Source: Dyella sp. SG609 (GTDB lineage Bacteria; Pseudomonadota; Gammaproteobacteria; Xanthomonadales; Rhodanobacteraceae). From it: a DNA stretch of 64,000 bases. The stretch lies in the NCBI RefSeq assembly GCF_012275375.1, contig NZ_JAAZQJ010000002.1:62001-126000 (forward strand). Direction: 5' to 3'. The notes under the pieces are model-generated. The model was not told where the DNA came from and did not search any database. It saw only the letters and a program-made list of their open reading frames with translations. The position numbers and the translations under genes are program-made. Of the stretch, positions 39,757-48,466 are shown piece after piece (within the stretch, counting starts at the first letter, position 1; every line of letters starts with the position of its first letter).

Positions 39757-41403
39757 TCAGCCTGCGACGCCCAAGCCGCGCCCCATGATCCTGAACGCCA
39801 CGGAAGGGGCGCCGGGCAGGCGCTCCGGAAGTTCGAGCCGCAGGCCCTGTGTGTCGCGCTTGAACCGCAATGGCGCTTGCATGCCAAGCAGCTCTACCCG
39901 CTCGACGCTGCCCGGCATGGCCGACCCCAGCGACTTCAGTACCAGCTGCGGCGAAGACGGGCGCCCGAGCGTGATGGCGAACAGCACGTCGCCCTTCACC
40001 GTGTAGCGGATGTCGTCGCCGGTGAAGGCGCCCGCCTTGTCCTCCGCGAACATGCCCGCGGCCACCTTGGTGGGCCCTTCGCCGAACGTTCGCCACGGGC
40101 GCGTGCCGAAGATGGCTTCGCCATTGACCTTCATCCAGGCCGCCAGCTGCTCGAGCACGTCGCGCTCATCCGCATCGATGGTGCCGTCGCCGCGCAGCGG
40201 AATGCTGAGCAGCAGATTGCCGTTCTTCGAGACGATGTCGCACAGGCGCGCGATGACGGTGGCGGCGCTTTTGTAACCGTGCTGCTCGAACAGCCGCCGC
40301 GAATAATGCCAGTCGCCGATGCAGGTGTCGGTCTGCCAGGGCAGGGGGCGGATCGCATCGCTGACGCCGCGCTCGATGTCTTCCACCATGGCGGGCACCT
40401 GTCCGGGCGCCAGCCCCTTGGCGTTGAGCACGGCCTCGAGCCTGCCGTCGTGCCATTGCCGGTTCGCGTTGTAATAGTAAGCGGCGATGTCCAGGCCCGC
40501 CTGCCCGAGCGGCAGTCCGGTGTCGTCGAAATACAGCAGGTCGGGGCGGTACTTGTCGAGCAGCTCCTTGCAGCGCAGGAACCATTGCCGCACGAACCGC
40601 GGGTTCTGCGGCGGCGGGTTTTCGTTCCAGGGGCGGTCGTGCTGCTCATGCCATTGCCTGACGGCCGCCGCGCCGCGAATGCCATCGGGGATGACGATGT
40701 TGGGGCCGGTATACAGCTCCTGCGGATCCAGGCCCTCCCACCAGGTGCCGCGTCCATCCGCCTTGGCCAGGCGTGCGGCATCGTAGCGCTGTCCCGCGCG
40801 CGGGCCTTCGCCGTCGTAGCCATAAGCCGTCTGGAACCAGTGCCAGGCATGCGCGGAGTGATTGCTGACGCCGAACCTCAGCCCATGCTCGCGCGCCGCG
40901 CGCGCCCAGCCGCCGACGATGTCCTTGCGCGGCCCGACCTTGACCGAGTTCCAGGCGTGATGGCTGGAATCGTAATTGTCGAAATTGTCGTGGTGATTGG
41001 CCAATGCGACGAAATACTTCGCGCCGGCCGCCTTGTACAGGCGCATCAGCGCATCCGGATCCCAGTGCTCGGCTTTCCATCGATGGTCCAGCTCCATGAA
41101 GCCGAATTGGGATGGATGGCCATAGGTACGGCAGTGGTATTCGTACTGCGGCTCACCCTGCAGATACATGTTGCGCGCATACCAGTCGCCTTGTTCGGGC
41201 ACGCATTGCGCGGTCCAGTGCGCCCAGATGCCGAACTTGGCGTCGCGGAACCAGGCGGGCGCGGCATAGCCGCGCAGGGAGTCCCAGTCGGGGTGAAATG
41301 GCGCCGGGGCATCGGCTGCGGCACGGCCGAGGCGGGGAGTCCAGCAGGGCGCGGACAATCCGAGCGTCATTCCCAGCAGAAAAGAGCGGCGAGACAGCGG
41401 CAT
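39757..41403 (-). CDS. Tat-exported GH29 alpha-L-fucosidase family protein
   Basis: A 548-residue glycosidase with a twin-arginine signal (SRRSFLLGM at 4-12). The GH29 catalytic barrel spans about 45-420: FGIWAHW, the HHDNFDNYDS loop, WNSVKVGPRKDIVGGW, and nucleophile Asp293 in LLYFDDTG. The loop reads GIWAHW rather than the common GIFIHWG, and a long insertion occurs near 195-250, so it belongs to a divergent subgroup. A beta-sandwich tail follows. It would release alpha-L-fucose, or a related sugar, from glycans outside the cytoplasm. AGGGAA lies 7 nt before ATG. It is divergent from a GH31 gene. Confidence 0.88.
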   Translation of the reverse strand: MPLSRRSFLLGMTLGLSAPCWTPRLGRAAADAPAPFHPDWDSLRGYAAPAWFRDAKFGIWAHWTAQCVPEQGDWYARNMYLQGEPQYEYHCRTYGHPSQFGFMELDHRWKAEHWDPDALMRLYKAAGAKYFVALANHHDNFDNYDSSHHAWNSVKVGPRKDIVGGWARAAREHGLRFGVSNHSAHAWHWFQTAYGYDGEGPRAGQRYDAARLAKADGRGTWWEGLDPQELYTGPNIVIPDGIRGAAAVRQWHEQHDRPWNENPPPQNPRFVRQWFLRCKELLDKYRPDLLYFDDTGLPLGQAGLDIAAYYYNANRQWHDGRLEAVLNAKGLAPGQVPAMVEDIERGVSDAIRPLPWQTDTCIGDWHYSRRLFEQHGYKSAATVIARLCDIVSKNGNLLLSIPLRGDGTIDADERDVLEQLAAWMKVNGEAIFGTRPWRTFGEGPTKVAAGMFAEDKAGAFTGDDIRYTVKGDVLFAITLGRPSSPQLVLKSLGSAMPGSVERVELLGMQAPLRFKRDTQGLRLELPERLPGAPSVAFRIMGRGLGVAG

Positions 41404-41699
41404 GGCGATTCCCTATGGCATGTACGCATGTGCCTGCCGACCGATATCGCCGTGCAGGCTGGTCCGGGCCCTGCAATGAGCGCTCGCGGGGCGGTGGCCG
41501 AGTCTAGGGTGGTGCCGATGGCCGTCCAATAAGCAATCGTGACGTTTCGATATGCGCTCGGATATCGCAGCGGAACATCTCCCGCCGCGTCAGCAAGATG
41601 CGCGGCGGGATGCGGCAAGCGCAAACGAAGAATCGTTCAATGGATTATCTGATTTCGTAAAAAACAGGCATCGCCTTGTGCCGGACACTGGGTGCTTCG
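41404..41699. promoter_or_regulatory. Divergent promoter region between GH29 and GH31 genes
   Basis: A 296-bp spacer from which both genes are read. The part near 41620-41680 is A+T-richer (GGATTATCTGATTTCGTAAAAAA) and is the likeliest promoter for the GH31 gene. No clear palindrome or terminator was seen. Confidence 0.4.
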
Positions 41700-44144
41700 A
41701 TGAATTCAGTGGATAAGGATGTTGTCTCCGTGACGCGAAAGCCATTTCTCTGCGCCTGCATCGCATTGCTGCTGGTCTGGCGAATCGATACCGCGATCGC
41801 CGGTGACGCGCCTTTCGTGCTGGAGCGCCACGGCCGGACGATCGCCATCGAGCCTTATGCGCCGAATATCCTGCGGGTGACGCTGAGCGTCGACCGCGCA
41901 GCCGCGACGGCATCGCCGGGCTATGGGTTCGAAGCCAGGCCTTCGTCCCCGGGATGGACTCATGCACGCGATGAGGCCGGCGGCGATGTCTTCCGCTCCT
42001 CGAGGATGGTGGTTCGCATTGCGCCGGAGCGCCCGGCCACGCAGGGACTCTCCCTGGGCCTGCCCCTGGACGCCCTGAACCATGCATTGCGCGAGCAATA
42101 CTTCGGAGGATGGAAAGACCCGAACAAATTCGACGACGCCCTGAGCATCACCACCGCGGAGGGCAAGCCGCTGTTGCGCATGCGTACCTGGAGCATGGTG
42201 CCGGGGCAGCCGCCGGCGGACGCGGGAGCAAAGAGCTTCCGCAGCGCCGCCACCTTCGATTCGCCCGGCAACGAGCACTACTACGGACTGGGACAGCAGC
42301 AGCAAGGATGGATGGACCTGCGCGATCACGAGGTCCGCTGCTGGCACGACTATGGCGCGCTGGGCGGAGAGAATGTCTGCGTACCCTTCATGGTGTCCAA
42401 TCTCGGCTACGGCCTGGTCTGGGACAACCCGTCCAAGACCACCGTGCAGCTGGGCTTCAATGGCCAGAACGTGTGGTCATCGGAAGTGGGCGACCGGATC
42501 TCTTATTTCGTCATCGCGGGAAACAGCACCGACGAGATCTACCAGGGCTACCGCCTGTTGACCGGCGTCACGCAGATGCTGCCCCGCACGGCCTACGGCT
42601 ATATCCAGAGCAAGGCGATCTATGCGACGCAGGAGGAGATCCTCGCGGTCGCCGAGGAATACCGCCGGAAGAACCTGCCGCTGGGCGTGATGGTGGTCGA
42701 TTTCCTCAATATGACCCGGCAGGGCAATCTGGATCTCGATCCCGCGCGCTGGCCGGACCCGGCCGCGATGAATAGCCGGCTGCACGCCATGGGCGTGGAC
42801 TCGCTGCTGAGCGTGTGGCCGCACTTCTCCGAAGGCTCGCTGTTCTACGACATGCTCGACAGCAAGGGCTGGCTGGTGCGCGGAAGAGACGGCAAGCCCG
42901 ACAAGGGGTGGTACAAGACGATCATCGGCCCGAACATCGACACCACGAATCCCGAAGCGGCGAAGTGGTTCTGGCAACAGATTCGCGACCGCTACATCAA
43001 GCCGCAGGGATTCGATTACCTATGGCTGGACGAGACCGAACCGGATGTCGATCCCGCCAATGACGTGTTCTGGATCGGCCCGGGCTCGCGCTATTACAAC
43101 GTCTACCCGTTGTTCCATACCGCCGCAGCCTATGAAGGATTCCGGCGCGATTTCGGCGATGCGCGCAGGGTCATGATCCTGGCGCGGGCCGCTTACCTGG
43201 GCGCCCAGCGCAACGGCACCGTGTTCTGGTCGAGCGACATCGCCGCGAGCTGGGACATGCTCAAGCGATCCGTTCCGGCGGGACTCAATTTCACCGCCAC
43301 CGGGCTGCCGTATTGGGACACCGATATCGCGGGCTTCATGTCGCCGGCCATCCCCGCCGACTACAAGGCAACGCGGCAACCGCTGATCGATGGTTCCGAT
43401 GCGCGCGACACGATCGGCAACTATGAGGATTATCCTGAGCTGTTCGTGCGCTGGTTCGAATGGGCGACCTTTCAACCGGTCATGCGCGCACATGGAGAAA
43501 GGAAACACAACGAAGTGTGGTCGTACGGCAAACAGGCCGAGCCGATTCTGGCGAAATACCTGAAGCTGCGCTACCGGCTGCTGCCGTATACGTATTCGGC
43601 GGCCTATCGCAGCTACCAGACCGGCGCGCCCTACATGCGCGCGCTGTTCATGGATTTCCCCAACGACCCCAAGGTCGCGGACATTCCCGACGAATATATG
43701 TATGGCCCCGCCTTCCTGGTGGCGCCCGTGACCGAGCAGGGCGCGACCCACCGGACGGTGTATTTGCCGGCAGGCTGCGACTGGTACAACTACTGGACGA
43801 ACGAGCGCCTGCGTGGCGGCCAGACGATCGAGGTGGATGCGCCCATCGATATCCTGCCGCTGTTCGTCAGGGCGGGCAGCATCGTGCCGCTGGGTCCGGA
43901 CGGGGCAGGGGCGCAGCAAACGCAGAAGGTCGTTGCGGTGCACGTGTATCCGGGAGCGGATGCGAAGTTCACGCTCTTCCAGGATGACGGTACTTCCTAT
44001 GGCTACGAGCGCGGCAAATACGCCGTTACCACGCTGACATGGGATGAGGCCGGGCATCGATTCGGGCACGATGGCGGAAAGACCTGGCATGGCGCGGATG
44101 CCCCGGTCGTGTCCGTGATCGGGGATAAGAGCGCCGGCCGATAA
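41700..44144 (+). CDS. Exported GH31 alpha-glycosidase (second copy)
   Basis: An 814-residue GH31 enzyme paralogous to the one at 27245. The N-terminus has a signal-like stretch (FLCACIALLLVWRIDTAIA). GTG 41730 with AAGGA upstream is an alternative start giving a more standard signal. The barrel holds nucleophile Asp444 in YLWLDETEPD, FWSSDIAASWDML, and LPYWDTDIAGF with the presumed acid/base. The distal domain has YTYSAAYRSYQTGAPYMRALF and YMYGPAFLVAPVTEQGA. The WLDxTEPD form again resembles alpha-xylosidases. Sequence between the motifs differs enough from the first copy to suggest different specificity. The deacetylase gene follows after 68 bp and may be co-transcribed. Confidence 0.92.
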   Translation: MNSVDKDVVSVTRKPFLCACIALLLVWRIDTAIAGDAPFVLERHGRTIAIEPYAPNILRVTLSVDRAAATASPGYGFEARPSSPGWTHARDEAGGDVFRSSRMVVRIAPERPATQGLSLGLPLDALNHALREQYFGGWKDPNKFDDALSITTAEGKPLLRMRTWSMVPGQPPADAGAKSFRSAATFDSPGNEHYYGLGQQQQGWMDLRDHEVRCWHDYGALGGENVCVPFMVSNLGYGLVWDNPSKTTVQLGFNGQNVWSSEVGDRISYFVIAGNSTDEIYQGYRLLTGVTQMLPRTAYGYIQSKAIYATQEEILAVAEEYRRKNLPLGVMVVDFLNMTRQGNLDLDPARWPDPAAMNSRLHAMGVDSLLSVWPHFSEGSLFYDMLDSKGWLVRGRDGKPDKGWYKTIIGPNIDTTNPEAAKWFWQQIRDRYIKPQGFDYLWLDETEPDVDPANDVFWIGPGSRYYNVYPLFHTAAAYEGFRRDFGDARRVMILARAAYLGAQRNGTVFWSSDIAASWDMLKRSVPAGLNFTATGLPYWDTDIAGFMSPAIPADYKATRQPLIDGSDARDTIGNYEDYPELFVRWFEWATFQPVMRAHGERKHNEVWSYGKQAEPILAKYLKLRYRLLPYTYSAAYRSYQTGAPYMRALFMDFPNDPKVADIPDEYMYGPAFLVAPVTEQGATHRTVYLPAGCDWYNYWTNERLRGGQTIEVDAPIDILPLFVRAGSIVPLGPDGAGAQQTQKVVAVHVYPGADAKFTLFQDDGTSYGYERGKYAVTTLTWDEAGHRFGHDGGKTWHGADAPVVSVIGDKSAGR

Positions 44145-44212
44145 GCTGACATCAGCACCATCGCGATCGAATCGGAAACTTGCAGGGGCGCCGCGCCATC
44201 GTGAGGACAGTC

Positions 44213-44986
44213 ATGCGAATCAGGCCGATTTTCCTGGCCATCACTCTGGTGGCCACGCAGGCCGTGGCCGGGTCCTGGCCCGACGGCAAGCGGGCGGCGG
44301 TGGTGCTGACCTATGACGATACGCTCGTCTCGCAGCTCGACACCGCGATTCCGGCGCTCGATGCCGCCGGCTTCAAAGGAACATTTTTCCTTATCGGCAG
44401 CAGGGTCACCCCTGAGCAGATAGCGCGCTGGCGGTCCGCCGCGGCCGAAGGCCACGAACTCGGCAACCACACCATTCGCCATGCCTGCCCACAGGCCAAT
44501 TATTCGCCCGCGAAGAAAATCGACACCAGCGAAACCTATGACGTCGACACCATGCTGGCGGAAATCCGCACGATGAACACGATGCTGACGGCGATCGACG
44601 GCAAGCCGCAGCACAGCTATGCCACACCGTGTGGCCAGCACCTGGCCGGAGGCGTCGATTATCTTCCGGCGCTGCGCACCAGCGGACTGGCGCTTTATAC
44701 CCGTGCCGCGGACCCGGCAGAGCGCCCCTTCGATCCGATGGATGTGCCGACCCATTTCTTCCCCTCGAACGCAACCGGCGCCGATCTGATCGCCGCGGTG
44801 CGGGAAGCCGAGCGCAAGGGCGGGATGATCGTGCTCGGCTTCCACGGCGTGGGCGGCGACTACCTCGCCGTGTCCGCGCAAGCCCACGCCCAGCTGCTCG
44901 CCTATCTCAAGGCGCATGCCGGCACCCTCTGGGTGGCGCCGTTCTCGACGGTGATGGGTTATGCCACCAGCCATCAGGCTCATTGA
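44213..44986 (+). CDS. Exported NodB-type polysaccharide deacetylase
   Basis: A 257-residue carbohydrate-esterase family 4 protein with a short Sec signal ending near AVAGS. Motif 1 is LTYDD (catalytic base and metal Asp, 32-36), motif 2 HTIRH (metal His86 and His90), and motif 3 YATPCGQ in place of the usual RPPYG. The LGFHG near the C-terminus supplies the last catalytic His. It removes acetyl groups from O- or N-acetylated polysaccharide outside the cytoplasm. GAGGA lies about 7 nt before ATG 44213. Its position after a GH31 gene fits a debranching and deacetylating pair. Confidence 0.9.
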   Translation: MRIRPIFLAITLVATQAVAGSWPDGKRAAVVLTYDDTLVSQLDTAIPALDAAGFKGTFFLIGSRVTPEQIARWRSAAAEGHELGNHTIRHACPQANYSPAKKIDTSETYDVDTMLAEIRTMNTMLTAIDGKPQHSYATPCGQHLAGGVDYLPALRTSGLALYTRAADPAERPFDPMDVPTHFFPSNATGADLIAAVREAERKGGMIVLGFHGVGGDYLAVSAQAHAQLLAYLKAHAGTLWVAPFSTVMGYATSHQAH

Positions 44987-45459
44987 CGGCCAGCCTCGAG
45001 CGCTTCTACTGCGAGCAGGGGCAACTCAATGAAAATGAAGGGGCCGGTCACTCATCGGCCGTCACCCTAAATTGCGCATTCTTGGTATATGGGGGCAGGC
45101 GTTGCGCCCCTAAGAACCACCTACCACTGATGCAAAGGCTCATCGCCTAAGGACTCATGTTGCGTCATGCGCGACTGCAATCTGTTGCGCATTTAGCAGG
45201 TTGATCGCGCAACGCCCTGAGATCCCAATCGACATGGATGACGCCACAGATCGCGCCGGATGCCGCGACCTCGGCCCAGCAGGCTTTGAGAATGGGTACC
45301 TTGGACCATCCGCACCTCATCGTTGAGCACCGGTCGGCCAGAAAAGAGCGCCAACCTCGATAAAGTGATTATAAATCCAATACTTATAGAAATGGCCGCG
45401 ACTCCCTGATATCCGATTGCGCCGTCGCGCTGCGCCCAACCGCCGCGTTCGTAAAACTT
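44987..45459. other. Gene-free left edge of low-G+C island
   Basis: No convincing gene is seen. Composition shifts here from the G+C-rich flank to A+T-richer DNA by about 45,320. At 45158-45172 is TGTTGCGTCATGCGC, repeated with one change at 52103-52117. Small open frames across the region lack ribosome sites. Confidence 0.5.
45158..45172. repeat. Left copy of 15-bp direct repeat bracketing the island
   Basis: TGTTGCGTCATGCGC here and TGTTGCGCCATGCGC at 52103-52117 (14 of 15 identical, same orientation) frame the low-G+C block. They could be remnants of an integration core or a target duplication. No integrase or tRNA gene lies beside either copy. Confidence 0.35.
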
Positions 45460-45479
45460 GCGAAATTTCGAAATTTCGC
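45460..45479. promoter_or_regulatory. Perfect 20-bp palindromic operator of the XRE-ImmA gene
   Basis: GCGAAATTTC followed by its exact complement GAAATTTCGC. It ends 14 bp before ATG 45494. A possible -35 (TTGCGA, 45459-45464) and -10 (TAAGAT, 45480-45485) straddle it, so binding of the encoded XRE protein would block its own promoter. Confidence 0.75.
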
Positions 45480-45493
45480 TAAGATTCGAACCC

Positions 45494-46609
45494 ATGGATG
45501 AGCACAAGACCCCCGGACAACTTATCGAGACCCTTCTAAGCGAGCGCGGTTGGACGCAGCGACTGCTTGCGGCCGTGCTCGACATAAGCGAATCAACCAC
45601 AAATAAGCTGATTTCAGGTAGCCAAGCAGTAACAGCTGAGATTGCTCTTGCCTTAGAAGAGGTGTTTGACGTTCCCGCCGAACGGTTCCTAAACCTTCAA
45701 AAGGATTACGATTTAGCACGAGCTCGTCTTATCGTTCGCCCAGATCAAGGCCGAGCGGCGCGTGCAAAGATCTTTAGCGGTCTGCCTATAGCCGACATGA
45801 TCAAGCGAGGCTGGCTAGATGCCGCAGACATTAGAAACATGTCCGCAGTGGAGGCGTCGCTCGCCAAATTCTTTGGAGTGCGATCCATTAAAGAGGTCGA
45901 ATTCTTAAATCATGCCGCTAAAAAGACCGACGTCGGCAATGATGCAACACCATCACAACTGGCCTGGCTATATCGAGTAAAGCAGGTCGCCAAAGAAGTT
46001 CTTGCGCCGGCTTACAACGAAGAACGAACAAAGATGGCACTCTCCAAGCTGAAGTCGTACTTGAGCGCACCGGAAGAAGCCAGGCACGTCCCTCGCACGC
46101 TTATGGAATGTGGGATCAGATTGATTTTCGTTGAAAGCCTCAAGGGATCGAAGATTGATGGCGCCTGTCTCTGGCTGAACGAAAAATCGCCAGTTATTGG
46201 TATGACATTGCGATATGATCGCATGGATAATTTTTGGTTTGTACTTCGCCATGAGCTGGAGCATGTACTTCAAGGCCATGGACAAGCCAAACCGATGCTA
46301 GATGTTGATCTAAATGCCGAGCATTCGACAGAGCAAGAAGAGCGCATCGCCAACGCTGCCGCCTCTGAATTCTGCGCTCCCAAAGCCAAGATCGATAGTT
46401 TTATTGCCAGGAAAGCCCCCCTTTTTCCAGAGAGAGACTTTCTTGGATTAGTAAAAATCCTCGGCATTCATCCAAGTCTTGTTGCTGGGCAAATTCAGTT
46501 CAAAACAGGTCGCTATGAACTGTTCAGAGGACATCTGGCAAAAATTCGCGCGCACGTCTTGCCAAATGCCATTGTCGATGGATGGGGCGACATTGCCCCT
46601 ATCAGCTGA
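45494..46609 (+). CDS. XRE-type HTH protein fused to ImmA/IrrE metallopeptidase
   Basis: A 371-residue fusion. The N-terminal helix-turn-helix (about 8-65: TQRLLAAVLDISESTTNKL) belongs to the HigA/VapI class. The C-terminal ImmA/IrrE domain (about 195-330) carries the zinc site HELEH at 253-257 and a downstream acidic EQEERIANAAASEFCAP helix with the third ligand. Such proteins bind DNA and cut partner repressors or act as antitoxins. The start follows a perfect palindrome, suggesting autoregulation. Codon use is A+T-richer than the flanks. A small gene follows after 10 bp, making a two-gene unit. Confidence 0.9.
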   Translation: MDEHKTPGQLIETLLSERGWTQRLLAAVLDISESTTNKLISGSQAVTAEIALALEEVFDVPAERFLNLQKDYDLARARLIVRPDQGRAARAKIFSGLPIADMIKRGWLDAADIRNMSAVEASLAKFFGVRSIKEVEFLNHAAKKTDVGNDATPSQLAWLYRVKQVAKEVLAPAYNEERTKMALSKLKSYLSAPEEARHVPRTLMECGIRLIFVESLKGSKIDGACLWLNEKSPVIGMTLRYDRMDNFWFVLRHELEHVLQGHGQAKPMLDVDLNAEHSTEQEERIANAAASEFCAPKAKIDSFIARKAPLFPERDFLGLVKILGIHPSLVAGQIQFKTGRYELFRGHLAKIRAHVLPNAIVDGWGDIAPIS

Positions 46610-46619
46610 GTAGGCACTC

Positions 46620-47108
46620 ATGACACGAAACGAGCAATACCAAGCACTAATGCAGCTCTATAAGAAGGAGACTGCAAACAAGGTCGTCGATATGGAGGCC
46701 ATGGCAGACTGGTGCATCAGTCGCGGCGTCACCCTTCCAAAACCAAAGTCGGCGCGCGACCTTCTTGTCGCCCAACTTTCAGACGCAGCAAGAGCTGAAT
46801 ATCGCCAAGACCCCAAGACCGGCTTGTCATATCGAGCAAATCATGCGCTTCGCATGACTAAAGCCGATGGCAGGCAGCTTACCCTCTGGGTCGACATCGA
46901 GGATGCGACGAGACCGCAAATGCTTTTGTCGTTAACCAATCGCCGACAGCAGATGGTCGGGGACGCAGTCCACCTCAAAATCGATGAAATGATCTGGAAC
47001 AATCACCACCCTGACGAAGAGCCGATCCAGCAGGTAATGGACTTCACGGAAGACGTTGAGGAGCGATTGAATTCGCCCGGCTTCGGTTCTAATGACGCTG
47101 CGGCCTAG
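46620..47108 (+). CDS. Conserved partner protein of the XRE-ImmA gene, function unknown
   Basis: A 162-residue soluble protein. No transmembrane helix or known toxin motif is visible. The N-terminal half is helical and charged (YKKETANKVVDMEAMADWCISRG), and the second half has KADGRQLTLWVDIEDATR, RRQQMVGDAVHLKIDEMIWNNHHPDEEP and DVEERLNSP. I recognise similar proteins beside ImmA/IrrE genes on mobile elements, so the pairing is conserved. It may be the substrate or toxin counterpart of the peptidase-regulator, but that is inference. It lies 10 bp after the XRE-ImmA stop, with the same low-G+C codon use. Confidence 0.75.
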   Translation: MTRNEQYQALMQLYKKETANKVVDMEAMADWCISRGVTLPKPKSARDLLVAQLSDAARAEYRQDPKTGLSYRANHALRMTKADGRQLTLWVDIEDATRPQMLLSLTNRRQQMVGDAVHLKIDEMIWNNHHPDEEPIQQVMDFTEDVEERLNSPGFGSNDAAA

Positions 47109-47540
47109 CAATTTAGTGACGCGACACCCAAATTCGTCGTGATCAGTTTCTGCATCAAAGTTTTCTGCCTCAATCATTGACCGATACAAGCAGCACTTCG
47201 GTATGCAGTGACGCGGGACGGAAGAGCGTGCGGCGCTCCCTAAGATCAGTCGGCATGACCCACGATGCCGTGGCTGAGAGACACCATCAGCACCGCGCTG
47301 CAGCAGTGATAACGCATCTGAATGCGACCGAACACCTCACACACATTCAATGCCGCAGCAAAGCACCAGGCCGAGTGATAGGCTTCGTCAGCTAAACGCG
47401 CCCGATTGCGATCTGCGAAGCAAGCTCTTCAGGAGATCACGGTCGGCCTGGGTGACCATGAATTCAACTGGTCTTCGCCAGCCAATAGCCGGTAGTGGTG
47501 CTGCCAACCATTCAGCCACCCACGATTCCGCATCAAAGTG
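47109..47540. other. Gene-free stretch within the island
   Basis: About 430 bp without a supportable gene. Short frames (for example 47177-47395) have no ribosome site or protein-like composition. No palindrome of note was found. It may contain decayed coding sequence. Confidence 0.4.
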
Positions 47541-48041
47541 ATGCTGATCACCGCTCTCACTGCATGCGACCTACTCTCCAGCGACGTGGATGGAGTTCGA
47601 CTGATTGGCGACCTGAAAGAGCGCGTCGATTCCAACTGGGAGCCATACCGTTTCGATGAAATAATCCAGCGCTCGGCAGGCCTCTTAATGTGCAGGCATT
47701 TGGATCTAATGGAGTTCAGAAAGAGAAACTTAGATGCACTGCGGACGGCAGTTAAACGAGCACCACTGGCGGAGCGGGCAAGGGCGGCCGAACTTGCTGT
47801 AGAAGCGAGGCTTCTAGGTGAAGTGGCGAGCACGCTCTCTATGACTGCTTCGGAGATAAACGAAAAGCTTGCCTTTAGATCACCTGAGGGATTGGTCATG
47901 TCCTTACTACTACTCCAGAAGATCCCTCCAAACACTGAAACACTTCCGTCATTGCTCGAGCGAGTTGCGAGGGGGTTCGTGCAAACGGATCCGATCTCAC
48001 CAAGCGGCTCGCTGGACACACCATCCGCCAAAGGCTCATGA
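47541..48041 (+). CDS. Hypothetical protein in island
   Basis: A 166-residue open frame with protein-like composition: amphipathic helices such as LKERVDSNWEPYRFDEIIQR, RRAPLAERARAAELAVEARL-like stretches and LAFRSPEGLVMSLLLLQKI. There is no signal peptide, membrane span or recognised domain. GTG 47538 is an alternative start and no strong ribosome site is seen, so it may be a 5'-truncated remnant. The opposite-strand frame over the same bases is Ser/Arg-rich and looks like a shadow. It lies between the XRE-ImmA unit and the Gabija pair. Confidence 0.45.
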   Translation: MLITALTACDLLSSDVDGVRLIGDLKERVDSNWEPYRFDEIIQRSAGLLMCRHLDLMEFRKRNLDALRTAVKRAPLAERARAAELAVEARLLGEVASTLSMTASEINEKLAFRSPEGLVMSLLLLQKIPPNTETLPSLLERVARGFVQTDPISPSGSLDTPSAKGS

Positions 48042-48071
48042 GTCGCCGCCACTATCGGCTTGAACATCAAG

Positions 48072-48090
48072 CATAGACATTGTGTCTATG
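48072..48090. promoter_or_regulatory. 19-bp palindrome upstream of the Gabija pair
   Basis: CATAGACA-TTG-TGTCTATG, a perfect inverted repeat with 3-nt centre, 31 bp after the preceding open frame and 377 bp before gajA. Its form suits a repressor operator. It could also end the upstream transcript, but no T-run follows. The rest of 48042-48466 shows no gene. Confidence 0.4.
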
Positions 48091-48466
48091 GATATAGTCA
48101 GTCGTGACTAGCAGTCAGCACCCCAGGCCGTTGAATCAATGCCTTCAATCGAGCCGGGCAGGGGAGTGCCCAGATGGCGATCCCGCACCAGACCAGTTAA
48201 TGCGCATCATGAAGTCGCCTGGCAAGATGGTAAGTAACCAGACCCCCACTTACGCAGAGACCGTCATCCTGAAGGCGGGGCGGGCAGGGCGAGCGAACAT
48301 CAGGCTTACTCGCAGGCGCCGCGGGCAGCCCCTGCGGCACACCTCAAGGTAAGATCGGCAAAATAACCAAAAAGCGGGCATGGATGAGCGGGCCTGCTCC
48401 GCATTCTTACGGCATAGAGGTCCTTCTGGAGCGCACCGTCCACGCATCAAGGATTGAAAATCCAAC

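Noticed and set aside
36582-39887. A very long minus-strand frame appearing to fuse the FAD oxidoreductase to 680 extra residues
   Set aside because: The extension runs out of register through the desaturase and exported-protein genes. The FAD fold begins at GTG 37853.
47429-48070. A 213-codon minus-strand ORF in the island
   Set aside because: Ser/Arg-rich low-complexity product typical of a frame opposite a real or decayed gene; the plus strand is more protein-like.
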